Notes: generated from the letters alone by a model not told the origin. A DNA stretch of 33,858 nucleotides from GCA-2861595 sp035536185 (GCA_035536185.1 DATLOM010000059.1:1-33858); one strand, 5' to 3'. Counted from the stretch's first letter, positions 22,927 to 33,858 are shown. Numbers and translations are program-made.

Positions 22927-24012
22927 GTGAGCCTCCAGGTCCATCAGGTCCTGGTGTCCGCCTCGCCGGGGGACGCCGTCACCACCGCCGCCCTCGAGCT
23001 TCGGCCGCTTCTCTCGCTCCTCGGCCCCTCGAACATCTACGCCCGGTACTACGCGCCGGAGCTGGCCGGGCAGGTGCTGCCCATCGGCGACTACCACCAG
23101 CGGCCGGACCGGGGCCCCGCCGATCTGCTGGTCTTCCACGTGTCCATCGGCGACGCCGACGTGGCCGCCTTCGTGGCCGAGCGGACCGAGCGGCTGGTGC
23201 TCGTGTACCACAACATCTCACCGTCCGAGCCGTTCCGCCCCTTCGATCCGGCGTTCGCCGACCTGCTCGATGCCGGACGGGCGGAGCTGGCCCGGCTGCG
23301 GGACAGGACCGTGCTGGCTCTCGCCGACTCGGAGTACAACGCCCGTGAGCTCGAGGCCCTCGGGTTCGGTGACGTCCGCGTGAGCCCCCTCGTCATCGAC
23401 GTGGGCGCTCTGCAGGGCACGGAGGTCGACCCGGCCACGGACCATCACCTGAACCATGTCGTGGAGGGGCCGGTCTTCGCCTACGTCGGCCAGCTGCTAC
23501 CCCACAAGCGGCCCGACCTGCTGCTCGAGGCGTTCTACGTACTGACGACGTTCCTCCTCCCCGGCGCCAACCTCGTCCTCGTCGGGCCGACCCGCCTGAG
23601 GCGCTACCACCACGCCCTGCAGCACTTCGTGCGGGAGCTCGGCCTGGCTCCCTCGACCTGGCTCACCGGCTACGTCACCACCGCCCAGCTGGCTGCCTTC
23701 TACCGCCGGGCCGACGTGTTCGTCACGGCCAGCGAGCACGAGGGGTTCTGCGTCCCCTTGGTGGAGTCGATGGCTTTCGGGGTTCCCGTCATCGGCCGCG
23801 ACCACGCCGCCATTCCCGAGACGCTGGGTGGTGCCGGCCTGCTCCTGCCTCGAGATGAGGACCCTGTCCTGATGGCCGAGGCCATGGCCGCGGTGGCGAC
23901 GGACGGCAACCTGCGCGGCGACCTCATCGAGCGGGGGCGCCGGCGGCTCGAGCGCTTCGACTCCGAGCGGGCCTCGGCGAGGATGCTGGGCCACGTCCTC
24001 AGCGTGGCCTGA
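22927..24012 (+). CDS. GT4-family glycosyltransferase (cassette type A, copy 3)
   Basis: A 361-aa GT-B enzyme with FAYVGQLLPHKRPDLLLEAF and the donor-site region EHEGFCVPLVESM. It resembles the pair at 10245 and 11345, with the same YHNIS/HHNVT segment and ALADSEYNARELEALGF pattern in the N-terminal half. Start GTG is placed by the promoter. It is followed after 9 bp by a type B paralogue, so the order A-B of the first cluster is repeated. Confidence 0.87.
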   Translation: MSLQVHQVLVSASPGDAVTTAALELRPLLSLLGPSNIYARYYAPELAGQVLPIGDYHQRPDRGPADLLVFHVSIGDADVAAFVAERTERLVLVYHNISPSEPFRPFDPAFADLLDAGRAELARLRDRTVLALADSEYNARELEALGFGDVRVSPLVIDVGALQGTEVDPATDHHLNHVVEGPVFAYVGQLLPHKRPDLLLEAFYVLTTFLLPGANLVLVGPTRLRRYHHALQHFVRELGLAPSTWLTGYVTTAQLAAFYRRADVFVTASEHEGFCVPLVESMAFGVPVIGRDHAAIPETLGGAGLLLPRDEDPVLMAEAMAAVATDGNLRGDLIERGRRRLERFDSERASARMLGHVLSVA

Positions 24013-24021
24013 GGCGGCGGC

Positions 24022-25233
24022 GTGCGACTGCTCTACGTGGTGCAGAGGTACGGCCTCGAGGTGGCGGGCGGGGCCGAGCTGCACTGCCGCCAGTTCGCCA
24101 CCCGGATGGCCCGGCGCGGCCACGAGGTCGAGGTCGTCACCACCTGTGCCCAGAGCTACGTCGACTGGGCCAACGTCTACCCCCCGGGCACGACCGACGT
24201 CGACGGCGTCACCGTCCACCGCCTGGTCACCTCCCGCCCGCGCGACCCGGCCCGCTTCGGCCCCCTCAACGACCGCGTCCCCTGGGGCCCGCGGCCGATC
24301 GCTCTCCATGTGCAGCGGGCGTGGATGCACGCCCAGGGGCCCCTCGTCCCGGAGCTGGTGCCGTGGCTGTCGGAGCGGGCCCGGGCCGGTGCCCACGACG
24401 CCGCCATCTTCTTCACCTACCTGTACTGGACGACCTGGGCCGGCCTTCCTGCCGTCGCCGGCAGGATGCCAACCGTCATGCACCCCACGGCCCACGACGA
24501 GCCGTCGCTGTCACTCAGCCTGTTCGACGCCACCTTCCGGCTACCCGATGCCATCGCCTACTCCACCGAGGAGGAGCGGGCCCTGGTGCGACGGCGCTTC
24601 CGGGTCGACCCGCCCTCGGCCGTCCTCGGCATCGGGTTCGATCTCGACCTCTCCGGGGACGCCGGAGCTTTCCGGGACGGCCATGGTCTCGGCGACGCCC
24701 CCTACATCGTCGTTGTCGGCCGGGTCGACGCGGCCAAGGGATCCGACGAGCTGTTCGACTTCTTCCTCGCCTACAAGGAGCGCCACCCCGGCCCGCTGAA
24801 GCTCGTCGTCGTGGGTGAGCCGGTCCAGACGCCCCCGGCCCATCCCGATCTGGTGGTCACGGGGTTCGTGGACGAGGCGACCAAGCGGGGAGCGGTGGAG
24901 GGGGCGACCCTGCTCGTGCAGCCGTCGTACTTCGAGAGCTTCTCGATGGTGCTGGCCGAGGCCTGGCTGCAGCGCCGGCCGGCGCTGGTGCAGGGCCACT
25001 GCGACACCCTCGCCGGCCACGCCCGCCGCAGTGGGGGCGCCATCGCCTACCGCGGCTACGCCGAGTTCGAGGCCGCCCTGGAGCTGGTCACCGGCGACCC
25101 CAAGCTGGCCGGAAGGCTCGCAGAGGCCGGGCGGCGCTACATCGCCTCGACCTACGGTTGGGACGTGGTGCTCGACAGCTACGAGGAGCTGTTGGCCCAG
25201 GTCACGAGCCGGGTTCGCTCAGCAGGTCGCTGA
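24022..25233 (+). CDS. GT4-family glycosyltransferase (cassette type B, copy 2)
   Basis: A 403-aa paralogue of the enzyme at 12427: MRLLYVVQRYGLEVAGGAEL at the N terminus, HPTAHDEPSLSLSLFDATF in the middle, VVVGRVDAAKGSDELFDFF, and the donor-site region PSYFESFSMVLAEAWLQ. Start GTG lies 9 bp after the previous gene with a GAGG nearby. The last 32 nt overlap the convergent small gene at 25202. Confidence 0.87.
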   Translation: MRLLYVVQRYGLEVAGGAELHCRQFATRMARRGHEVEVVTTCAQSYVDWANVYPPGTTDVDGVTVHRLVTSRPRDPARFGPLNDRVPWGPRPIALHVQRAWMHAQGPLVPELVPWLSERARAGAHDAAIFFTYLYWTTWAGLPAVAGRMPTVMHPTAHDEPSLSLSLFDATFRLPDAIAYSTEEERALVRRRFRVDPPSAVLGIGFDLDLSGDAGAFRDGHGLGDAPYIVVVGRVDAAKGSDELFDFFLAYKERHPGPLKLVVVGEPVQTPPAHPDLVVTGFVDEATKRGAVEGATLLVQPSYFESFSMVLAEAWLQRRPALVQGHCDTLAGHARRSGGAIAYRGYAEFEAALELVTGDPKLAGRLAEAGRRYIASTYGWDVVLDSYEELLAQVTSRVRSAGR

Positions 25234-25618
25234 TGGCGTCGTCGTTCAGGTGGACGGCCAGGTTCTGCAGCGTGCATTGGTGCTGCCCCTGGCGGCCGCT
25301 GACCCGGCGGGCGACGTCGGAGCGGATGCCGGACAGGTTGTGGGCCACGACCCGGGTGATGGAGTAGTGCGACGGCGACTCCCCGTCGCAGTTGAGGGGT
25401 GACACCTCGTCGACGTGGGCGGAGACGGAGTGGCCGTCCACCACGATGTGCAGGCTGTGCCTGGGGCAGACCTCCCGGAAGGAGACCTTCCGGCGATGGA
25501 AGATCGACCCGAGGTTGGTGTCACGACGGAAGCGGCCGCTGTTCTCCAGCGCCTGCACGAGCGCGTCGGGGTCGGGTGTGACCATTTGTGGCGCGAAGTT
25601 GAGATCTTCGTTCGGCAT
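25202..25618 (-). CDS. Conserved-looking hypothetical protein, unrecognised
   Basis: A 138-aa protein I do not recognise. ATG 25618 is chosen because GGAGG lies 9 nt upstream; the frame stays open to 25678 but that part is low complexity. It is soluble, without signal peptide or membrane helix. It is rich in His and has three Cys (in EVCPRHSLHI, LNCDGES and HQCTLQNL), which might bind metal. The segment SITRVVAHNLSGIRSDVARR looks well structured. Codon use fits the genome. It is separated from the divergent VanY-like gene by a region with a CRP-like palindrome. Confidence 0.65.
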   Translation of the reverse strand: MPNEDLNFAPQMVTPDPDALVQALENSGRFRRDTNLGSIFHRRKVSFREVCPRHSLHIVVDGHSVSAHVDEVSPLNCDGESPSHYSITRVVAHNLSGIRSDVARRVSGRQGQHQCTLQNLAVHLNDDAISDLLSEPGS

Positions 25619-25706
25619 GGGCGAACCTCCGGTCCAGGGGGAAGTGGGGAGGAAGGGGAAGGAAGGGGAGCGGCGCACGCGCCTGCTCCGTGGCCCCCCG
25701 GCTACA

Positions 25707-25722
25707 AGTGAAACTTATCACA
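25707..25722. promoter_or_regulatory. CRP-like palindrome AGTGA-N6-TCACA
   Basis: The 16-bp site matches the CRP-family consensus TGTGA-N6-TCACA at nine of ten arm positions. It stands in an AT-richer island in the 152-bp gap between the hypothetical gene (minus) and the VanY-like gene (plus). Confidence 0.45.
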
Positions 25723-25770
25723 ACCGGAGGTGGAAGGGCGGGACACCCCGGCCCATGGTTCAATCGCGCC

Positions 25771-27113
25771 GTGCCCCTTCCCCCGGCTGTGCCCCGTCGC
25801 GCCACTGTGCTCTCGTCCGTCGTGGTGGCCTTGTGCGGTTCGCTCGTCGCCCTCGTACCGGCCGCCGGGCCCGCCTCGGCGGGGGAACCCGCGGTCCAGC
25901 CGGCCAACCGGCCCACGCCTCTGGCCGGTGCCGAGAACGGCTATGTCCCCGACGACCGGCTCATCACCGTCGCCACCGGGTGCCGGGTGGCGCGGGAGGC
26001 GGCGCCGAGCCTGGCCCTGCTGTACCGGTCGGCGTCCCACGCCCGGGTGCGACTGGGGGCGAGGGACTGCTACCGGGCCATCGGCGGCCAGGTGGCGGTG
26101 TCGTCCACCTGGGCCTCCCGGGGCAACAGCGCCTGCGCCGCCACGCCCCAGACCTATCCCGACGGTCGCCCCAAGGGCACCTCGATGCACGGCTGGGGCA
26201 AGGCCGTGGACTTCTCCGAGGGCACCCCGATGACCTTCTCCTCGGCCGGGTACAGGTTCCTCAAGACCCATGCCGGCCGCCTCGGGTGGAACCATCCGGG
26301 CTGGGCCGAGCCCGGTGGGAGCGCCTGCCCGGAGCCGTGGCACTGGGAGTGGGTGGGCGACGGCGGGGCCCTGGGTGGCGACCCGGTGCGGGCGGATGTG
26401 GTCGGCCTCCTCCCCGCTCCCGACGAGAAGGGTTACGCCACCGTCACCGGTCTCGGCGCCGTGAGGCCCGTCGGCTCCGCCCGCAGCCTGGGATCGGCTG
26501 AGTCGATCCCGCTGAACTGGGTCGTGGTCGGGGCCGCGGCCACGCCCGACCGTGGGGGCTACTGGCTCCTCGCCGGCGACGGCGGGATCTTCCGCTTCGG
26601 CAACGCCGCCTTCCACGGCAGCACCGGCAACCTCCGCCTCAACTCACCGGTGGTGGGGATGGCCCCGACCCCGAACGGGGGTGGCTACTGGCTGGTGGCG
26701 GCCGACGGTGGCGTCTTCGCCTTCGGGAACGCCAGGTTCCACGGCAGCACCGGGAACCTGCGGCTCAACTCCCCGGTGGTGGGCATGGCGACTACCGCCG
26801 ACGGGGGTGGTTACTGGCTGGTCGCCGCCGACGGCGGGATCTTCGCCTTCGGCAATGCCGTGTTCCGGGGCAGCACCGGCAGCATCCGCCTCAACTCCCC
26901 GGTGGTGGGCATGGCTGGCGGACCGGGCGGTACCGGCTACTGGCTGGTGGCGGCCGACGGTGGCGTCTTCGCCTTCGGCACCGCGCCGTTCCTCGGGTCG
27001 GCGGCCGACCGGCTGCTGCCCACGCCGGCGGTGGGCATCACCCGCACGGCCAAGGGCGACGGCTACTGGATAGCTACTGCTGGCGGCACGGTGGTCGAGA
27101 AGGGGTCCGCCGG

Positions 27114-27132
<19 letters not shown>
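25771..27132 (+). CDS. Secreted VanY-like (M15B) carboxypeptidase with C-terminal repeats
   Basis: A 453-aa secreted protein. GTG 25771 gives a signal peptide (VLSSVVVALCGSLVALVPAAGPASA); the frame is open to 25690 without sense upstream. The peptidase domain shows RLGARDCYRA, GTSMHGWGKAVDF and PWHWEW, giving the His, Asp and His zinc ligands expected for D-alanyl-D-alanine carboxypeptidases of the VanY type. From residue 221 come one degenerate and four good 42-residue repeats (GYWLVAADGGIFAFGNA) and a truncated last one. Six nucleotides upstream is TTCAAT, a poor match to the leaderless -10. The 3' end overlaps the kinase gene by 19 nt. Confidence 0.88.
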
Positions 27133-30167
<3,035 letters not shown>

Positions 30168-30173
30168 TATTAC

Positions 30174-30179
30174 ACTCTA
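30174..30179 (-). promoter_or_regulatory. Leaderless-type -10 of the hybrid kinase (TAGAGT-N6-GTG)
   Basis: TAGAGT on the minus strand, then GTAATA, then the GTG at 30167. The area is AT-richer than its surroundings. Confidence 0.65.
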
Positions 30180-30427
30180 ATGGGCCGCGGGCAGTGAGTC
30201 ATTGCCGTCGGCGGGCACCGCTTCCGGAACATGCTCACCTTCGGGCAGGCGATGCCAGATCGCGCGCTGCGGGAACGGGATCGCGATGCCTCACGTCGAA
30301 CCCGGTCTCGAGGCGGCCGCGAAGCTCCCGGGCCACAGCGAACTGCTCGTTCTGCCCGTCCAAGTGGTTGGATTCCTAGCGTCGGCTGCGAAACGGCGGC
30401 CGCGGACCGCCAGAGTTGTCATGGGGT

Positions 30428-30433
30428 TACGTT
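30428..30433 (+). promoter_or_regulatory. -10 element of the GAF-ANTAR gene (TACGTT-N7-ATG)
   Basis: TACGTT lies 7 nt before the ATG at 30441. The 273-bp divergent region between kinase and regulator shows nothing else that I recognise. Confidence 0.5.
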
Positions 30434-30440
30434 GCCGGTG

Positions 30441-31196
30441 ATGCCTGGTGACGTGCACGACACCACCGTGGCTGAGACGTTCGCCGAGGTGGCGCGCCTC
30501 CTCTTGGCCGAACACGGCGTGGAGGCGACGTTGACGAAGGTGGGCCAGCTCGCGGTGCAGACCATCCAAGGGTGCGACCACGCCGGCGTCTCCCTGATCG
30601 AAGGGCGGAGGATCAGCACCGTCGGGGCGAGCGACGACGTGCCCGTCCAGGTGGACGAGATCCAGTACGAGGTGGACGAGGGCCCGTGCCTGGACGCCAT
30701 CCGCCAGCACCAGGTGTTCCTCGTCGGTCGACTGTCGGACGAGGAGCGGTGGCCGAGCTTCTCCCGGCGGGCGGCGGCAGAGACGGGTGTCGCCAGCATG
30801 CTGTCGCTCCGGCTGTTCGTGGAGCAGGACACGATGGGGGCGCTCAACCTCTACTCGAGGGACGTGGACGCCTTCGACCCCGACGCCCAGGCCATGGCCG
30901 CAGTGTTCGCCGCCCATGCCTCGGTGGCCCTCAGCGCCGAGCTCCAGCAGGAGCAGTTCCACGAGGCACTGAGCTCCAGGGACGTGATCGGGCAGGCCAA
31001 GGGGCTCCTGATGGCCCGTGAGGGCGTGACTCCGGACGAGGCGTTCCAGATGCTGCGCCGAGCCTCCCAGCGCCTCAACATCAAGCTGCGTGAGGTGGCC
31101 GAACGGGTAGCGGCGGCGCCGGCGGAGCAACCGCCCGAGTCGATCGAGCCAGGCGACCGGGCTGGTGAGGGAGCGGGGACCGACACGCCCGGCTGA
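30441..31196 (+). CDS. GAF-ANTAR transcription antitermination regulator
   Basis: A 251-aa cytoplasmic regulator. The GAF domain spans about residues 10-165 (TIQGCDHAGVSLIEG, YEVDEGPCLDAI, SMLSLRLF, GALNLYS). The ANTAR RNA-binding domain follows (SSRDVIGQAKGLLMAREGVT, EAFQMLRRASQRLNIKLREVA). ANTAR proteins bind paired hairpins in nascent RNA and prevent termination. ATG 30441 is used because the promoter and domain start agree; the open frame extends to 30231 without recognisable sequence. The divergent kinase could control it, though no receiver domain is present here. The last 116 nt overlap the convergent MFS gene. Confidence 0.9.
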   Translation: MPGDVHDTTVAETFAEVARLLLAEHGVEATLTKVGQLAVQTIQGCDHAGVSLIEGRRISTVGASDDVPVQVDEIQYEVDEGPCLDAIRQHQVFLVGRLSDEERWPSFSRRAAAETGVASMLSLRLFVEQDTMGALNLYSRDVDAFDPDAQAMAAVFAAHASVALSAELQQEQFHEALSSRDVIGQAKGLLMAREGVTPDEAFQMLRRASQRLNIKLREVAERVAAAPAEQPPESIEPGDRAGEGAGTDTPG

Positions 31197-32931
31197 CGTG
31201 GGACCCGGCTGTGGAGGAGGCGGGCACGGACACGCCCCGCCCGACCATGGGACTGGCTGTGTTCGTCTTCAGCGGTGTTCGAATGCCGGCGCCGGCGCCC
31301 TCCCTGGCGCATGGGTCGGCTCGGGCGGTTGCTCGGGCGTCAGGCCAAGGCGGGAAGGCCTCGTCCCCGGCGGCGACGACGTCCTCGGACCTGCGGCTGA
31401 AGACGGCGATCACCACTCCGGCGGCGACGAAGGCCAGCACGGCGGCCACCCCGCTGGTCATGTTGAAGGCCTCGGTGAAGGCGTGGCCCGCCCGGGCGGC
31501 CAGCTCGGCGCCGCCCGGAAGATCCCCGGCGATGGTGGCCGCGGCACCAATCGACTCGCGGGCGTCCTCGGCCACCGGGGGAGGTAGCTGTAGCCCGTCG
31601 AGGTCGACGGCGGAGCGGTACGTGGCGCTGGCGATGCTGCCGAGCACGGCGATGCCGAGGGCGCCACCGACTTCCCGGGTGGTGTCGTTGACGGCCGAGC
31701 CCACTCCCGCTTTGGCGGATGGGACGGCGCTCATGATGTTCCCGGTGGCGGGGGCGGCCGTGAGGCTCATGCCGGCGCCGAGCAGTACCAGGGAGAGGGC
31801 CAGCATGAGGTAGGAGGTACCGGGCCCGACGAAGGCGAGGATGCCGAACCCGGCTCCGATGAGCAGGAAGCCCAGGCTCATCATCGGGCCCGATCCCAGC
31901 GTCTCGGCCAGGGCCGCGCTGCGGGGGGCGATGGCCACCAGCGCCAGCGCCAGGGGGAGGGTGGCCAGGCCGGCGGCGAGAGGCGAGTAGCCACGGACGA
32001 ACTGGAGGTACATCGTGAAGAGGAAGAACAGCCCGAACATCACGAAGAAGGCGATGGTGACGACGCCGCTGCCCACGCTCATGCGCCGGTCGCGGAACAG
32101 CCCGAGGGGCAACATCGGGTGGGCCGTGTCGCGCTCCCAGGCGAGGAAGGCGGCCAGCCCGGCGGCCGCCAGGGCGAAAGAGGTGACCACCACCTCGTCG
32201 CTCCAGCCCCGCTCGGGGCCCTCGATGATGGCGAATACCAGTGCGCCGAGGCCGATGAGGGACAGGAGCGACCCGAGCGGGTCGAGGGGCGTGGCCTCGG
32301 GGTCGCGGGAGGTGGGGGAGAAGATCCACACGGCGGCTATGACGCCCAGCACCACCGGCACGTTGACCAGCAGGGCCGAGCCCCACCAGTAGCGCTCGAG
32401 GAGAGCCCCGGAGACGATCGGCCCGATGGCTCCGCCGGCGCCGGCGAACCCGGCCCAGACGGCGATGGCCTTGCGCCTTTCCTCGGGTGGGAAGATGGTG
32501 GTCAGCAGGGACAACGTGGCCGGCATGACGAAGGCGGCGCCGAGGCCGGTGATCACCCGGCCGAATATGACCTGTCCCGAGCTCGTCCCGATACCGGAGA
32601 CGGCGGAGCCGGTGGCGAAGATGAACAGGCCGAGGAGAAGGGCCCGCTTGCGCCCGAAGCGGTCGCCCAGGGCGCCGGCGGGAAGCAGCAGGGCGGCGAA
32701 CACCAGGGCGTAGGAGTCGACGATCCACTGCAGGGCGCTGGCGCTGGAGCCGAGCTCGCGCTGGATGCTCGGAATGGCCACGTTGAGGCCGGATACGGAC
32801 ATGACCACCATGACGAGCGAGAGGCACATGATCCCGAGGAGGAACCAGCGCCGCCCGTGGATGACGGGATCCTCGTGGAGCAGGCCTTCCGTGCCGCAGG
32901 GTGGGGAGAGGGCAGGTGCAGCCATGTCCAT
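31081..32931 (-). CDS. MFS drug exporter, DHA2 (EmrB/QacA) type, with long C-terminal tail
   Basis: A 616-aa membrane transporter with about 14 helices. Motif A is GALGDRFGRKRALL, and the motif C-like segment is GAIGPIVSGALLE. LNVAIPSIQRELGSSASALQWIVDSYAL at the N terminus is typical of proton-driven drug efflux proteins of this class. ATG 32931 and 32925 are both possible starts. After the last helix (AAVLAFVAAGVVIAVFS) about 105 residues of Pro/Arg/Ala-rich, non-conserved-looking tail follow, and the last 116 nt are antisense to the GAF-ANTAR gene. A sequencing or real frameshift that removed an earlier stop is possible. Confidence 0.9.
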   Translation of the reverse strand: MDMAAPALSPPCGTEGLLHEDPVIHGRRWFLLGIMCLSLVMVVMSVSGLNVAIPSIQRELGSSASALQWIVDSYALVFAALLLPAGALGDRFGRKRALLLGLFIFATGSAVSGIGTSSGQVIFGRVITGLGAAFVMPATLSLLTTIFPPEERRKAIAVWAGFAGAGGAIGPIVSGALLERYWWGSALLVNVPVVLGVIAAVWIFSPTSRDPEATPLDPLGSLLSLIGLGALVFAIIEGPERGWSDEVVVTSFALAAAGLAAFLAWERDTAHPMLPLGLFRDRRMSVGSGVVTIAFFVMFGLFFLFTMYLQFVRGYSPLAAGLATLPLALALVAIAPRSAALAETLGSGPMMSLGFLLIGAGFGILAFVGPGTSYLMLALSLVLLGAGMSLTAAPATGNIMSAVPSAKAGVGSAVNDTTREVGGALGIAVLGSIASATYRSAVDLDGLQLPPPVAEDARESIGAAATIAGDLPGGAELAARAGHAFTEAFNMTSGVAAVLAFVAAGVVIAVFSRRSEDVVAAGDEAFPPWPDARATARADPCAREGAGAGIRTPLKTNTASPMVGRGVSVPASSTAGSHVSRACRSPLPHQPGRLARSTRAVAPPAPPLPVRPPHAA

Positions 32932-33018
32932 AGGACTACCACCCATTGCCGCCACTGCCGGAACCGGCCCCTCCAGGCGCCGGCGGCCGGCCCACGGTCC
33001 AGGTTCCCCCGCTGTGAC

Positions 33019-33073
33019 TGGGCATTTCGACCCATGCGCATTTGGCCAGTACGCGCCATTGGGCACCTGCCCA
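33019..33073. promoter_or_regulatory. Cluster of three short palindromes, possible operator
   Basis: TGGG-N8-CCCA (33019-33034), TGGC-N8-GCCA (33043-33058) and TGGGCA-CC-TGCCCA (33060-33073) lie in the gap between the MFS gene and the small membrane protein gene. The first two are both 16 bp long and start 24 bp apart. No regulator gene is adjacent. Confidence 0.4.
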
Positions 33074-33087
33074 TCCTGCTCCGATAC

Positions 33088-33375
33088 ATGGAGATGCAGA
33101 CAGCCCCTCGCGCGACGATCGGCCGGAAGGCCCTCGCCCTGGTCGCCCCCGCCCTCTGTGTCCTCGCGACCGTCGCCTCCCTGCGCATCAGCTGGTGGAT
33201 CATCTTCCAGGGCCGGATGGGCCCCGTCGTCGCCACCATCACCTCGGGCCGAGGCATCCACACCGGCGACATGCTCGGCCTCTGCTTCGGCGCCCTGGCG
33301 CTGGCCTTCGCCGCCGGCACTTACGCCTCCGTGCGCCAGCCGCGACGCCTGCTGGCTCTCGTCTCCACCCGCTGA
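33088..33375 (+). CDS. Small two-TM membrane protein
   Basis: A 95-aa protein of unknown function. The ATG at 33088 is followed by a second ATG two codons later. Two hydrophobic helices are clear: ALALVAPALCVLATVASL (about 15-32, extending into RISWWIIF) and MLGLCFGALALAFAAGTYA (about 62-80), joined by a Gly-rich loop and ending in a short basic tail. Third-position GC is very high, as in real genes of this genome, and the start of homopolymer-free hydrophobic sequence fits the ATG. It is divergent from the MFS exporter. Confidence 0.65.
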   Translation: MEMQTAPRATIGRKALALVAPALCVLATVASLRISWWIIFQGRMGPVVATITSGRGIHTGDMLGLCFGALALAFAAGTYASVRQPRRLLALVSTR

Positions 33376-33380
33376 CCCCA

Positions 33381-33596
33381 ACCTGCTGCAGCACGCCCAG
33401 TCTGCAACCGACGACGTCTCCCGCCTCACCGATCTCACCGGCGCCGCCAGCAGGCCCACTCTGCAAACCACGACGTCTCCCGCCTCACCGATCTCACCGG
33501 CGCAGCCAGCAGGCGCAGTCTGCAAACCACGACGCCTCCCGCCTCACCGATCCACCGGCGCCGCCAGCAGGCGCAGTCTGCAACCGAGACGTCTCC
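33381..33596. repeat. 59-bp tandem repeat, three to four copies
   Basis: Copies beginning TCTGCAA start at 33401, 33460, 33519 and 33577, a period of 59, 59 and 58 bp; the last copy is partial. The unit contains GACGTCTCCCGCCTCACCGA and CACCGGCGCCGCCAGCAGGC. The whole unit is conserved, so there are no spacers as in CRISPR. The array lies between two convergent genes. The following bases to 33706 hold nothing I recognise. Confidence 0.85.
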
Positions 33597-33706
33597 GGGC
33601 TTGGCCGATCTCCGGGCGCCACCCACGGCAAGACCATCCGTACGCCCGTCGCGGCTGCCCGTCGGCGACGTGGGGGAGCCGCCGCCCGCTCGCGTTGGAG
33701 CGGCAT

Positions 33707-33858
33707 TCATCCCGCGATCCGGGCGACTGGTGGCGCCGGCCCGGCCCGCTCCTTCTTGGGATGTCGCACGTGCGTGGGCGGGACCATCTCCCGTTTGCCC
33801 TTGCCGGCCACCAGCGCCCACCCCTTGTGGGTCTTGAGGTCGTGGTGGTGGCCACACA
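33707..33858 (-). CDS. HNH endonuclease, C-terminal fragment (cut by window edge)
   Basis: The last 50 codons of a gene that enters from the right edge; the frame runs from 33856 to the TGA at 33707-33709. The reading CGHHHDLKTHKGWALV, then REMVPPTHVRHPKKE, matches the end of the HNH nuclease domain of the DUF222/13E12-repeat proteins, which are common and multicopy in actinobacteria. The fragment is too short to tell whether the gene is intact. The frame was read directly from the sequence because the edge removes its start. Confidence 0.7.
   Translation of the reverse strand, partial: CGHHHDLKTHKGWALVAGKGKREMVPPTHVRHPKKERAGPAPPVARIAG

Noticed and set aside
33381..33596. CRISPR array
   Set aside because: The entire 59-bp unit repeats, with no variable spacers and no cas genes in the window.

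Overview
The window looks like chromosomal DNA of a high-GC actinobacterium, probably class Acidimicrobiia. This is inferred, not proven. The reasons are very high third-position GC, many GTG starts, a gene order otherwise known from mycobacteria (mec-cysO-cysM-murI-Rv1339-rph-rdgB), leaderless-type promoters (TANNNT placed 6 nt before the start codon), and several secreted proteins that share a 42-residue repeat of the type GYWLVASDGGIFAFGDA, which I associate with that class.

Region 1 (1-8.9 kb) is housekeeping. It holds tmRNA (ssrA) and smpB on the minus strand. Divergent from them is a plus-strand series: a JAMM protease, the sulfur-carrier protein CysO, cysteine synthase CysM, glutamate racemase, an Rv1339-type metallo-beta-lactamase-fold phosphodiesterase, RNase PH and RdgB. 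An unusual short tRNA with a UAG anticodon (minus), a membrane-tethered GGDEF protein and clpP follow.

Region 2 (8.9-25.2 kb) is a cell-surface region. It contains a tail-anchored J-domain protein, a methyltransferase-like protein, three GT4 glycosyltransferases, a secreted FG-GAP protein, a secreted PGRP-type amidase, a secreted SpoIID/LytB protein, a second methyltransferase, a GT-C type membrane glycosyltransferase and two more GT4 enzymes. The glycosyltransferases form two paralogous cassettes flanking the secreted proteins. The FG-GAP protein, the amidase, SpoIID and a later VanY-like carboxypeptidase all end in five or six copies of the same 42-residue repeat. I read this as a common propeller-like tail on several peptidoglycan enzymes.

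Region 3 (25.2-33.9 kb) holds a small unrecognised protein, the VanY-like protein, a large hybrid histidine kinase (HisKA-HATPase-REC-REC-HPt) divergent from a GAF-ANTAR regulator, a 14-TM-type MFS exporter, a small two-TM protein, a 59-bp tandem repeat and the 3' end of an HNH endonuclease gene cut by the window edge.

The most interesting points are the shared tail on peptidoglycan enzymes, with an amidase next to SpoIID that could act in sequence; a CysO whose C-terminal Gly-Gly is masked by five extra residues beside a JAMM protease; a class I tRNA with a leucine UAG anticodon; and the recurrent leaderless promoter pattern. All calls come from reading the sequence; no database search was run.
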